From positions 1,175,001 to 1,239,000 of the forward strand of contig NZ_CP104205.1 of the NCBI RefSeq assembly GCF_025244665.1: a DNA stretch of 64,000 bases. The letters run 5' to 3'. Of the stretch, positions 51,070-62,294 are shown piece after piece; within the stretch, counting starts at the first letter, position 1; each line of letters starts with the position of its first letter. This stretch comes from Maribacter litopenaei (GTDB lineage: Bacteria; Bacteroidota; Bacteroidia; Flavobacteriales; Flavobacteriaceae). The position numbers were made by a program, and so were the translations under genes. Below the pieces are notes generated by a model. The model was not told where the DNA came from and did no database searches. It was given only the letters and a program-made list of their open reading frames with translations.

Positions 51070-52261
51070 ATGATATCATTTAAGGAAGCATTACAAAAGG
51101 TTTTGGGATTTCCATTGGATCTGGGGAATGAATTAGTACCGCTGATGGATAGTATTGGCAGGTATTTGGATGAACCTATTTATGCTGATAGGAATTTTCC
51201 TCCTTTTGACCGGGTAACCAAGGATGGAATTGCAATCCAATTTGATGCCGTTATAGGCAAAGTTGATAATCTGAGTATTGAAAACATTGCAAGTGCTGGT
51301 ATGGCACAATGTACCCTTCAAGATGAAACCGCGTGCATCGAAGTCATGACGGGTGCCATGTTGCCCAAGCACACGGACACCGTCATAATGTACGAGCATA
51401 TAACCATTGAGAATAATAGTATAACTATCAATGAAACGGTTACCAAGGGTCAGAACATTCACTATGAAGGGAGCGACGAAAGCAAGGGAACCCAAATATT
51501 GTCGAAAGGAACCAAAATAACCCCTGCCGAAATTGGGGTGATGGCTTCTGTGGGGAGATCGAATGTCTTGGTGAAAAAGGTCCCACGCGTATGCAGCATT
51601 GCCACTGGGAATGAATTGGTGGATGTTGACGTACTACCGAGAACCCCATCAAATTAGAAAATCAAACAGTCTTACCATGGTATCGGCATTGTCCGATTTA
51701 CGAATCAAGGGAAGTTCCTTACATCTTTTGGATGATAAAAAAAGTATTGAAGATGGTCTATCATCTGCGTTACGGCAAAATGATGTATTGATGTTGAGCG
51801 GTGGAGTTTCAAAGGGCAAGTTCGACTTTATTCCGGATGTGATGGAAGCCCTAGGAGTAGAGAAGATATTCCATCGGGTGGCACAGCGCCCTGGAAAGCC
51901 CTTTTGGTTCGGTGTCCATAAGGAATTCAATACCGTTATATTCTCCTTCCCCGGGAATCCGGTATCGACCTTTGCCAATTATCATTTATATTTTTTGCCG
52001 TGGCTGTTTAGTTCCTGGGGAATCAAAATAGAAAACCAACATGCTAAACTGACGGTTGAGCTCGAAATTCAACCCCCTTTGACCCGGTTTATTCAGGTAA
52101 GTACGCATTGGCAGGACAGCTGCCTACAGGTTACACCGGTTGTGGAGAATGGTTCCGGTGATTTAACGAGTTTGTCACGTGCCGATGGTTTTATTTGTTT
52201 GGAGCCTAGGAAGTCCGTTTATAAGGCAGGAGAGCTGGTGCATTTTGTAAGAACTCGGTAA
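51070..52261 (+). CDS. moeA: Molybdopterin molybdenumtransferase MoeA (one lesion)
   Basis: 396 residues after repair. Inserts molybdenum into adenylated molybdopterin. MISFKEALQKVLG, RNFPPFDRVTKDGIAI, IEVMTGAMLPKHTDTVIMYE, CSIATGNELV, LSGGVSKGKFDFIPDVM and SFPGNPVSTF are the MoeA motifs (domain III is the phosphate-binding part). Break at 51640-51645 (CCGAGA for CCAGA) restores DVLPEPHQI. No mogA/moaB-like gene, which usually adenylates the cofactor first, is seen in the window. Confidence 0.93.
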
Positions 52262-52282
52262 TAGTTTTAGAAATTGAATCGG

Positions 52283-53115
52283 ATGGATAAATTATTTCAA
52301 ATTTTTCGTGTTGATGAAGAGGAGGTTGCAAAAATTTCCTCTGAACCCAATGAACCCCATAAACACGATTACGAGGAACTAATGGTCGGTAGTCAAGGAG
52401 CTATTGAACATTTTATAGATTTTAAGTCGGTTCAAACCGAAGCGCCCTTTGTAAGTTTCGTGACCAAGGGTAAAGTGCATCGGGTCTTTCCGAAAGTTTT
52501 AAAAGGAGCTTGTGATATCCGGATTATTCGCTTTAAAAGTGAGTTTATCCCGAAACTACCTTTCAATTGTACTCGTTATACCATGACCAAGCGAATTTAA
52601 AATTGGAAAAAGGCACTTGCTTTCAAAGATTGCCGGATATCTGTCAGATGATGCAGGACGAAGTACTTCAGGAAAATCCTAATTATGCCATTATTAGGCA
52701 ATTGCTCAGTGTACTGTTCACCATGATTGAAGGAGAGCGCAAAAAATTGGTGTTGGACAAGGATGTGTTGCAAAAGACCCAAAATATTTCATTCAAGAAC
52801 TTTTTGACGATTTTGGAGGAGAACTACAAACGGCCAGTAGGAGTGGAATACTATGCGGAGAAATTATTTATGTCCGCCCGAAATTTGAATCTGATCTGCC
52901 AAAACATATTGGAGCAAAGCGTATCGGAAATAATTGAAACCCGTAAACTTATAGAAGCGAAGAACCTGCTGATCAGTACGGACAAAACGATATCGGAAAT
53001 AGCCTTTGAACTGGGTTATAATGAGAATTCCTATTTCTCGAACGTCTTTAAAAAGAAGGCAGGAATTTCTCCCAGTGAGTTCCGGGAAAGCATGAAAAAT
53101 CTCCTTACTTCCTAA
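52283..53115 (+). CDS. AraC family transcriptional regulator (one lesion)
   Basis: 277 residues after repair; ATG 52283 rather than the TTG at 52274. N-terminal cupin-like sensor (EPHKHDYEELMVGSQG) and C-terminal double helix-turn-helix (TISEIAFELGYNENSYFSNVFKKKAGISPSEF). The lesion at 52550-52553 (CCGA for CCAGA) restores FIPETTFQLYSLYHD. It precedes the ester cyclase, YceI and dioxygenase genes co-directionally and may control them. Confidence 0.9.
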
Positions 53116-53200
53116 ATCTACACCCCTTTTACCGAAAAGTGTAAGACCCGTGGTCTTATCTGTTCCCATCTTTGCATTGTTAATTCTTAATAATGTAAAA

Positions 53201-53785
53201 ATGAGAACAAATTTTAAAACAACCCTTAAAGGTCTATTGACTCTAATCATATTTACGACCTTATCCTTTAGCTGTTCGGATGATACGTCACAACTTCGGT
53301 CTAAAATAGATGCACTGGAGACCGAATTGAAGGCTTATAAGCAAGCCGACTCCCTAAAAAATGCCCGTCTTACTGTTTTTGATACGTTGGACTTTGAGTA
53401 CTATACCAATCAAAAATGGGAGCGTTTTGGTGAAAGTCATTCAGAAGATATTGTTGTTTACAATGCCGATGGGAGTATAACCAAAGGACTACATCCACAG
53501 CATATCAACGACCTAAGCCCAATGTTCGTTTTTGCGCCTGACACCCGTATCGAAAAGCACCCGGTTAGATTCGGTAATGGAGATTGGACAGCTGTTATCG
53601 GCGAGCTTGAAGGAACCTTTACAGAACCTATGCCCCTTGGGAATGGACAAACCATTCCTCCAACAGGTAAAAAATTCAAATTGAGAATGGCAACCATCGG
53701 ACATTGGAAGGATGGTAAGATGACCGAAGAATATTTATTCTATGACAATCAATCCTTTTTAAAACAAATAGGATTGGCACAATAA
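53201..53785 (+). CDS. Exported ester-cyclase/SnoaL-like lipoprotein
   Basis: 194 residues from ATG 53201. A signal peptide with lipobox LSFSC leads into a short coiled coil (LRSKIDALETELKAYK). The SnoaL-like (NTF2) fold has NQKWERFGESHSEDIVVY, ADGSITKGLHPQHI, GEFEGTF-like GELEGTF, and GHWKDGKMTEEYLFYDNQSF. Such proteins are polyketide-cyclase-like, but no pathway partner is present. Follows AraC. Confidence 0.8.
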   Translation: MRTNFKTTLKGLLTLIIFTTLSFSCSDDTSQLRSKIDALETELKAYKQADSLKNARLTVFDTLDFEYYTNQKWERFGESHSEDIVVYNADGSITKGLHPQHINDLSPMFVFAPDTRIEKHPVRFGNGDWTAVIGELEGTFTEPMPLGNGQTIPPTGKKFKLRMATIGHWKDGKMTEEYLFYDNQSFLKQIGLAQ

Positions 53786-53812
53786 CATGTAAACTTTATA
53801 AATTCTAATATT

Positions 53813-54337
53813 ATGACAACTACAAAATGGGTATTGAATCCGACACATAGTGAAATTACATTTAAAGTAAAACACTTAATGATATCAAGTGTAAAAGGCG
53901 AGTTTACATCTTTTGAAGCAAGAATTGATGGAGACGATTTTACAAAATCCAAAATAGTGGCAAAATTGGATGCCGCTTCCATCTACACAAATAATACAGA
54001 TCGTGATAGTCATCTTAAGAGTGCCGTTTTTTTTGATGTGGAAAAGTATCCAAACCTTACTTTCGAGGGAAAATCAATTAAAAAAATCGATGGGGATGCA
54101 TATGCCCTACTAGGAATTTTGACCGTGAAAGGTATCGCCAAGGAAATTGATTTACATTTGGAATACGGCGGACAAATGAAAGACCCATATGGTAATATGA
54201 AATCCGGTTTTTCAGTTAATGGAAAAATAAACAGGAAGGATTGGGGGCTTAACTGGAACGCTGCCTTAGAGGCGGGAGGCGTTATGGTAAGTGATGAGGT
54301 CAGAATTAATGGAGAATTACAATTTGTAAAAAAATAA
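53813..54337 (+). CDS. YceI family protein
   Basis: 174 residues, intact, no signal peptide. The lipocalin-like beta-barrel of YceI, which binds isoprenoids or other hydrophobic ligands: WVLNPTHSEITFKVKHLMISSVKGEF, DRDSHLKSAVFFDVEKYP, GILTVKGIAKEI and RKDWGLNW. Non-secreted YceI forms are common in flavobacteria. Sits 27 bases after the ester cyclase and 18 before the dioxygenase. Confidence 0.88.
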   Translation: MTTTKWVLNPTHSEITFKVKHLMISSVKGEFTSFEARIDGDDFTKSKIVAKLDAASIYTNNTDRDSHLKSAVFFDVEKYPNLTFEGKSIKKIDGDAYALLGILTVKGIAKEIDLHLEYGGQMKDPYGNMKSGFSVNGKINRKDWGLNWNAALEAGGVMVSDEVRINGELQFVKK

Positions 54338-54355
54338 TTTTCCTTAAATATCATT

Positions 54356-55239
54356 ATGGATAGAAAGTTATTTTTGAAAACGTTGGCGGTTACGCCATTT
54401 ATGACACAAGCTATGAAGTTAGGAGAATTACATAAAATGACCACCCATATGGACAATACCGGCAAAATGCCTGTATTGTTTTTAGGGCATGGTAGCCCCA
54501 TGAATGCCATTGAGGACAACGAATTTGTTAGGGGGTTTAAGAAGCTAGGAAGCGAGTTGGAAAGACCCAATGCCATACTGTGTGTTTCGGCACATTGGGA
54601 GACCAAAGGTACCTTTGTTACGGCCATGGAGCATCCACAAACCATCCACGATTTTGGTGGTTTTCCACAGGCTCTCTATGATGTGCAATATCCGGCTCCT
54701 GGAAGTCCGGAATTGGCCCAAAGTACCAAGGACCTGATTACCAAAACGGAGGTGGGTTTGGATGATAAATGGGGATTGGATCATGGTTCATGGAGCGTCA
54801 TCAAACACTTATATCCGGATGCCGATATTCCTGTGATACAGATGAGTATCGATTATTCGAAACCTCCAAAATACCATTATGAATTGGCACAGGAATTGGC
54901 GGCTTTGAGGAACAAAGGAGTGTTGATCGTTGGGAGTGGAAATATCGTGCACAACTTGAGAATGGTGGCATGGAATAAACTAAATGGAGACCCCTATGGA
55001 TATGATTGGGCCATTGAAGCGAATGAGAAAATGAAAAGGTTTATTTTGGAGGATAACCATCAACCTTTAATAGATTTTAGGTCACAGGGCAGGGCATTTG
55101 ATTTGGCCATACCTACTCCGAGCATTATTTACCTTTACTCTATACCATAGCCCTTAAGGAAAAGAATGAAGAAATATCATTGTTTAACGACCAGCCTTTG
55201 GGCGGTTCACTTTCAATGACTTCATTGAAGATCAGCTAA
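54356..55239 (+). CDS. ygiD: DODA-type extradiol dioxygenase (one lesion)
   Basis: 294 residues after repair. Class III extradiol ring-cleavage dioxygenase, 4,5-DOPA dioxygenase type (LigB/YgiD). LFLGHGSPMNAIEDNEF, CVSAHWETKGTFVTAMEHPQTIHDFGGFP, LDHGSWSVIKHLYPDADIPV and GSGNIVHNLRMV carry the metal-binding His and Glu. The N-terminus carries a Tat-like stretch (MDRKLFLKTLAVTPFM) that may be exported. The break at 55114-55117 (CCGA for CCAGA) restores PTPEHYLPLLYTIAL and shifts the stop to TAA 55237-55239. Confidence 0.9.
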
Positions 55240-55269
55240 AATGAGTTATTAGTTTTTAGATGTTAGGGA

Positions 55270-57668
55270 CTAATTATCTTTGGGTAGTAACCTCTTGCGT
55301 TCAACAGCTACGGAATCAACCTTTTGTTTACTGTAATAGACAGGAAAATACTGGTCCTTTGCCCAAGGTTCAAACAGATTGCTATAAAAGGGACTCTCTG
55401 GGTTACCGGATTGCCCAGGTCCATTGGTAGCTTGCGCGGCATCCCAATCTCCGGTATTTACGATCATTCGGAAGGAGGCACCGCTCGACTGGTTCATATT
55501 GCCTCCCGTTGATCCCGGTGTCGTACCACTACCTCCCCTAGGCAAAGGGCCTAGATTGAAAAGGGAGTCACGCATTGCTTGGTTGACTACTTTTCCCAAC
55601 GCATGCTCTATATAAATATGCTTGTTTTTTGCCTGGCCGTACTGCCATTTTTCCATATCCGGACCCAATCTGCTTTCTAGGTCATCGATGGCTTGTTGAA
55701 AGGACATTTTTAGTAGCTCGTCCCTTTTCCGCTCGCCATTGGCTCCAAATACATTTTGAGGAGAGGAAACAAAGTCGATGATTGTTTTGAGCTGTAAATA
55801 GGATACGATTGATTTTGCCTCTTCGGGAATGACCAAATCTTCTATCATTACTGCCAACGAATCTTCCCAAGCTACATAGATGGCCGCAGGGATGGAGTTT
55901 GTACTCAAGGTAAAATCCCAATCCTCCAATTTCCTTTTGGCCTCCTGGTATTTACCATCCAACATTATAGTTCTCAGGTAGGGGACAAGTTCCTTTGCCG
56001 GTAGGGAAAGATAATCGGTTTGTAAGGCTTTAAAATCTTCCATAGTAAAGTCCGATTTACTACTTAAAACATTTTCGATCCTATTACCCCTGTAAGGATC
56101 TGACCATGAAAAGCCAATGGCATCCCAATGTTTATAATCGGGTGGGGTAACATTCGGTTAGCGGTGGCAATAAAGCCTTTGTCGGGATTATGGTCGTTCG
56201 GTTTTTCAATAATGGGGAGATAGCCATCCCACTCATACGTTCCATCCCCGGGAACTGGAACCAAACCGCTAAAATTTCTTCGGATAGGGGCAATGCCTAC
56301 AGCTTGCCAGCCAATATTCCCATCTTTGTCTGCCCGGACCATATTTTCCCCAGGAATATGGCTGTAATTGCATGCTTCCCGAAATTCTTCCCAATTTTTG
56401 GCCTGATCCATTCGTAAGGAAGCCAAGTATGGAGAGCCTCCGGGCTCCAACCAAGCACAACGAACGGCATAGGCAACGTTGTTTTCTGTATCGATTAGGG
56501 TTACAGATCCATGCTGGGAGTAGTGTAGATTGACAATGGTGTCTTTTTGCCCTTTTACCTTTATGGTTTCTTGAATGATTTTCATATCCACCCATGCTCC
56601 TTGGTATTTATACTGATTCGGATTTTCAGGATTGAGTTCGTACACATAAAGATCTTCACCGTCCGTTTCAAAAACCGTAAGGCCCCATGAACCAAACTCA
56701 TTGTGACCGATCGATATACCTGGGATTTCGGGCTCCCCTCCGCCAATGACATTCCAACCTGGAGCGACCAAGTGGGCCATATAGCGCAAGGAGGGAACCG
56801 CAATGGTCCTGTGGGGGTCATTGGCCATATACGTATTGCCATCTTTGGTACGGGTGCCGTTGACCACCCAATTATTACTCCCAATGGACAGGGAATCCCT
56901 GTTGTTTTCCTGATTTTCAATAAGGGTGTTGGCAACTTCTTGGTCTCTGTATTCGGGTCGAATATCCTCCGGGGTAAACTTTACCGATTTTCTATAGGCA
57001 TTGTAAAGCTCTAAAATATCCTGCGACAAGAGTTCCTTGTTTATTTTTTTATCGATGGTCAGGTCAGGATCTTTGGGATGCAACCAGAATAACTCCTTGG
57101 CTTTTTCCGATCCCAATTTTGAAACGATTCTACCAATTTGTAACTCGTCGTTGATATTTCCCAACAAGCCTTGATGTCCGGATATCACCACCTCCGGTGT
57201 CCACTTCTGTGGAAGTATGTCCAATATCTTGAATTCTATGGGCAGGCTATCAGGATTTTGCAATACTTCCTCAATATAGGCATTGACACCATCCGTATAA
57301 GCGGTTATGATTTCCACTCCATCTTCGTGATAGTGATTCATTTCGGTTTTCATATCTCCCCTAAACTTGAAAAGTTGGGTGCCAATATCACGTTTCAATT
57401 CACGTTCCCCAAGAATTTCGGCAACGGTACCCGTTGCTTGTCTACGCCAAATTTCGAACTGAAAAAGTCGGTCGGCCGCCGCCGCATAACCTTGGGCGAA
57501 AAAAAGATCGTGTTGATTGTTGGCATAGATATGGTTGATGCCCCATTGATCCCTTACAATCTCTACAGATTCCTTAAGACCTCCCAATTCTAAAGCATTT
57601 GCCGATGTTTTGTTTTTCTTACAGGAAAACACCAAAACCAAAAGACCAAAGAAGATTAATTTTTTCAT
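55270..57668 (-). CDS. Penicillin acylase family N-terminal-nucleophile hydrolase (one lesion)
   Basis: 799 residues after repair. Lipobox VFSC (Cys14) from ATG 57668. The autoprocessed alpha/beta arrangement is visible: alpha chain opening RDQWGINHIYANNQHDLFFAQGYAAAADRLFQ, then the beta-chain nucleophile Ser in GSNNWVVNGTRTKDG and the conserved NDPH. Likely an acylase cutting amide bonds of acyl amino acids, quorum signals or antibiotics. Break at about 56153-56156 (CCGA for CCAGA) restores ATANQNVTPPDY. Confidence 0.92.
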
Positions 57669-57693
57669 ACGGAAGGTTGTTTTTAACTCAAAC

Positions 57694-57719
57694 AAAAAAG
57701 CCCGATAAAATATCGAGCT
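57694..57719 (-). terminator. Intrinsic terminator after the amidohydrolase gene
   Basis: AGCCCGATA (57699-57707) pairs with TATCGAGCT (57711-57719), one mismatch, with T6 following on the - strand. It lies between the amidohydrolase stop (57803) and the penicillin-acylase start (57668). Confidence 0.7.
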
Positions 57720-57802
57720 TTTGTTATTATTTAATTTACTAACAATTAAGTCGATACCTACCGACTTAAATGTACAGTTTTATCTTTGGTTTTAGAAACG
57801 AT

Positions 57803-59096
57803 TTATTCCCCCTCATATTTGCCCATATACCGCTTCCATAATTCGGTTTGGTGAGTCTCTAAAGAAATATTCCTGCCATCAATAAAGGCATGGGTCAATT
57901 GATTTGTCCGCATGTCCAGGGCATCGCCCTCTGAGATAAACAGTGTGGCGCTTTTCCCTACTTCCAAAGTACCGTAGTTATCATCAATCCCTAATATCTT
58001 AGCAGAATTGCCGGTAATCAACTGTAAGGCCTTTTCCTTATCCAATCCCTGTTGTCCTACCTGTCCGGCGTAAAAAGGCAAGTTCCTAGTCCGGAAATTG
58101 GAAGCTTCATTATTCTGAATAGCAACCAATAAACCACCGTCCACCAATAGTTTGGGAAGTTTGTAAGGAAGATCATAATCGTCATCATTAAAAACTGGAA
58201 GGTTGTGGGTAAACTGAACTAAAACAGGAATATTGTTCTTTTTAAGGAAGTCGGTTATTTTATAGGCTTCATATGCTCCAACCAATACGATTTCTTTGAT
58301 GCCGTTTATTTTTAAGGTGTTCACGGCATCAATGATTTCCTTTTCGCCATCGGCATACACGTACATTTTCTGTGATCCGTCCAAAACACCTTGCATCGCG
58401 GCGAATGCAGGATTAACCTCATTGGGAGTTGCTTTGCCATATGCAGCAGAATTTTTAATAAATGCGACAACGGTTTCAACATCTTCGGAATAATCCTTAT
58501 TGGGGCGATACCCTCTTTCCTCGCCCATCCACCAACGTCCCTGGCGGAAACTTCTTGGCCAGTTTAAATGTACACCATCATCTACCTTGACAGCTGCGTC
58601 CTCCCAATTCCAAGCATCAAACTGCACTATAGAGGAAGTACCGGAAATTCTTCCGCCGAGATGGGGCTATTTGTCCAAGCAGAACACCATTGGGTCTCAT
58701 GCTTTCCACTACTTTGGATTCTGCATTATAGGCAATTAGACTCCTCACATGGGGAATTAGTTCTCCAATTTCGTCTTGATCGTCCGTAGCACGTACAGAA
58801 TTGATTTCTATTAGACCTAAGGTTTTTGCCGGCGCTATAAAACCAGGGTAAATATGTTTGCCGGTAGCATCTATGATTTTACCTTTACGGGCTACTTTCA
58901 TTTTGGAGTCTCCAACAAAGGTAAGTTTGCCATTTTCGAACATAATCAATGAACTTTCAATGACCTCGCCATTTCCTAGATGTGCCGTAGCACCCTCTAT
59001 GGTGATGGCCTCGGTCTGCTTTGGGGCAGGCGTCTGTTGTGCGTTACTTGGCAAATACATTGCTATTGCCAGTAGTATTATTATTAATTTTTTCAT
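57803..59096 (-). CDS. Exported amidohydrolase-family protein, degenerate metal site (one lesion)
   Basis: 430 residues after repair. Signal peptide MKKLIIILLAIAMYLPSNAQ from ATG 59096. TIM-barrel amidohydrolase fold with the usual opening ITIEGATAHLGNG and closing GTLEVGKSATLFISEGD, but where the first metal His pair (HxH) should stand after ATGKHIYPGFI the sequence reads APAKTLG. Catalytic activity is therefore doubtful. The break at 58652-58658 (TCTCGG for TCTGG) restores APSGGRISGTSSIVQFDAW. Followed 28 bases upstream by a tandem amidohydrolase. Confidence 0.88.
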
Positions 59097-59124
59097 CTTA
59101 CTAAATATTTTCAATTAAGGAATT

Positions 59125-62079
59125 TTATAAGCTATCACAAGTAAAGTTTCGTTTGGTGCTTTGCTTTGGTTGCTGGGTTTTATTGCCACCCGCTTTTTCT
59201 TCAAGCATCATTTTTACCAGTTCGTTGCGTTCTTTTTTTATAGCCTCCCTTTGTGCCTGGTCTTTTTCCAAATCAAAATAGGTGGTTCCTTCGATAATCG
59301 TTTTTTCAGCTTTACTGTAAACGGACATAGGATGGCCGGACCAAAGTACCAAATCCGCATCCTTGCCTTCCTTGATACTGCCCACACGGTCATCCAAATG
59401 AAGCAGCTTGGCTGGGTTGATTGTTACCATTTTCCAAGCTTCGAGTTCAGTCATTCCTCCATATTTAATGGTTTTGGCGGCTTCCTGGTTCAATCTTCTG
59501 ATCATTTCGCGGTCATCACTGTTGATGGCTACTGTAACCCCTTGTGATTGCATAATGGCGGCATTATAGGGTATGGCATCATTAACCTCGAATTTATAGG
59601 CCCACCAATCGCTAAAGGTGCCACCACCTACTCCATGCTCGGCCATTTTATCTGCCACTTTATAGCCTTCTAAAATATGAGTGAAGGTGTTTACCCTGAA
59701 ACCAAACTTTTCGGCTACCTTCATCATCATATTAATTTCACTCTGTACGTAGGAATGGCAGGTAATAAACCGCTCGCCATTGATAATTTCTGCCAGCACT
59801 TCCATTTCTTCATCATAACGGTAAGGCTGCCCACTTTTTTTCTTGTCATCATATTCCTTGGCACGCTGAAAATAGTTCATAAAAACCTGTTCCACGCCCA
59901 TTCTAGTCTGAGGAAAACGTGAGTAGCTATCCCAATTGGATTGTTTTACATTTTCGCCCAGGGCAAATTTTATAAACTTAGGGGAATTATCGTAGATAAG
60001 ACCATCGGCTTCCTCTCCCCATTTTAACTTAAGGATGGCCGAACGACCACCGATAGGGTTGGCAGAACCATGTAATAATTGAAGTGAGGTTACTCCACCC
60101 GCCAAACTATGATAAATACCCATATGCTCAGGATCTACAACATCTTCCATTTTTACCTCTGCCGAACTATTATGACCGGCTTCATTTACAGAAAGAGCGG
60201 CAATATGACTATGTTCGTCAATGATTCCGGCAGTAAGATGTTTGCCCGTGGCGTCTATAACTTTTGCACCGCCGGCACCTAGGTCCTTACCGATTTTTGA
60301 AATTTTACCATTTTTAACAAGCACATCCGTATTTTCCAGTATACCAGCATCTTCACTTGTCCAAACCGTTGCGTTCTTAAACAATAAGTCTTCCTGCTTT
60401 GGCTTGGAAACGTAACCATAACCTACATTGGGGTAGGTTACAGGCATTACCTTAGGGGTATCTATTGATTTGGATTCGGCTTTCGATTTTTCTTCAAAAC
60501 CGGATTTTTTAGTTGCAGTATAAAAAGACTCTGTACCATCTGGTAATATCAATCTTCCTGAAAGATTATCGGCGTCCGGAAGTACCGCTCCGATCATTCG
60601 ATAGGTCTTATCACCGTTATCCGTGGAAAAGGAGAAGGTCACCCAATCGTCGTCATACGAAATCTTGGAGGTAAGTTTTACAGTATCCTGCTTTACTTCT
60701 ATCTTGGGTTTTGCTATTTCACCGGTTATGGAAATATCATAGGTTTTGCCTTCTGTGGTAATCGTATAATCCCCTCGAATATCCTTGATGTCCTTATCGT
60801 TGATAATGTTTTTGTTTCCTTGACCCAGTTTTCATAAAGGGTAGTGGATTTGTCAAAAATATCCCCTGAGGTAATCAGGAAATTTGCAAATGCACCTTTC
60901 TTCAAAGAACCAAGTTCATTCGATTTTCCCAATATCTCCGCAGGAATAGTGGTTAACGCTTCCAAGGCCTTAGTTTTTGGTAGGCCATATTCTATGGCCT
61001 TCATCAAATTACTCTTGAATTTCGACATGGATTTTAATTCGTATGGGGTTAAGGAAAAGGACACCCCATTTTCTGCCAAGACTTTGGGGTTTGTAGGTGC
61101 CTGGTTCCAATATCGCATGTCTTCTAGGGAAACATAACCTGCCTGATATGGGTCCGATACGTCATATGCTTCCGGAAAATCCAATGGAATAATGAACTTG
61201 GCATTTGTAGCCTTTATTTCATCGATGCGCTCGAACTCGTTGCCACCACCTAAAATGGTATATTGAATGCCGTTGGCATCACCAATTTTATCCGCTCGCA
61301 AATCATTTCCCTTGTCCTTGGCCTCAAAGATTTGTACTAGATTTTTGTTCTTTATCAAGGCTTCCAATGACCTATCGGTTGTGGAGGCTTTTCCTTGGGC
61401 GTACCAATTGGCATCACTATACATTTGGCGCAATAAGGCTAAGGCGCCCATGAGGGAGGTAGGATAGGATTGGGATTTAGCAACACTCTTCTCCAATGAA
61501 AAGTATTGAGCGGAGGAATCATCCAAAACTCGATCTGCGTCCGTACCGGCATCGTTCAAGGCTATCAGAACTCCTGTACCCCTTGCAATACCATCGTGAA
61601 TATGTGAGTTCACGGCACCAAAACCGGCCTCGATCAATTCCTTTGCTGCTTTTTCGTCATACTTAAAGCTGCTAATAGCATCATTTTCTCGGCATAATAT
61701 GGTCGTTCCAGTAAAAGCCTTCACGTGTAGGCTCAAATTGTGGAGAACGTCTGCCGCCACTGCTGCGTTTAGGTTGCTCTACACCAAATTTGGAATATAC
61801 GTCAATAAAGGAAGGGTAAATGGATTTCCCTTGTAGGTCCACAGTAATGGTGTTTGGCGGAATGCTAACAGAGCTTCCGACGCTTTCCACTTTACCATTA
61901 CGGATTAATAGTGTACCTTTTTGAATGACCTCTGTAGGGGTCACATAAATTTTGGCGTTCATAAAGGCCGTATAGTTATTGTTGTTTGCCTTTACCCCTT
62001 CGTTTTCAGGAAAGTAATCTTGAGAAAAGAGTGTTGCACTACACCAAAAGAGGCATAGTGAAAAAAAGATTTTTTTCAT
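59125..62079 (-). CDS. Tandem amidohydrolase fusion, exported (two lesions)
   Basis: 984 residues after repair. Signal peptide LFWCSATLFSQ. Two amidohydrolase domains are fused: the first (about 25-450) keeps the fold but lacks the HxH motif (IYPSFIDVYSKFG where a typical enzyme has DxHxH), and the second (about 530-960) has it intact (AGIIDEHSHIAAL), plus SHSY-like CHSYVQ and later His/Asp residues. Breaks at 61688-61694 (CCGAGA for CCAGA, restores IMPENDAISSFK) and about 60828 (A-run, restores WVKGNKNIIN). Regulatory-plus-catalytic pair is inferred. Confidence 0.9.
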
Positions 62080-62294
62080 TTTGAGTTCGTTTGATTAGTC
62101 CTTTTAAAATTAATGTTTGAATTGCGGCTTTATGCGGTTTTTAGTTTTTTTTAACACTTGAAATCAGTGATTTGGATATCTAAAACTACAACTTTTAAAA
62201 AACGAATATTTTTACACCGATACTCTTAAAATTTTATCAAATTGTCAAGTCGTATTAAGTGTATTGCCTCTCGTAAGTAAAGAAAATTACGTTA

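Noticed and set aside
2395..55300. GGWCC or CCGG as the motif behind the lesions
   Set aside because: Considered first because many damaged sites read CCGA or GGGACC. Restoring family residues gave CCAGA in nearly all of them (for example TSGLEF, IWFRN, SRMLNYG need CCAGA or TCTGG), while CCGG gave atypical residues such as SPEYW or VSPDAI.
59161..59547. Long + strand open frames opposite the amidohydrolase, purA (39454-39780) and mobA/moeB (48688-48963, 49111-49308)
   Set aside because: They lie antisense to strongly conserved genes and have no recognisable domain, start context or neighbour; they are frame shadows.
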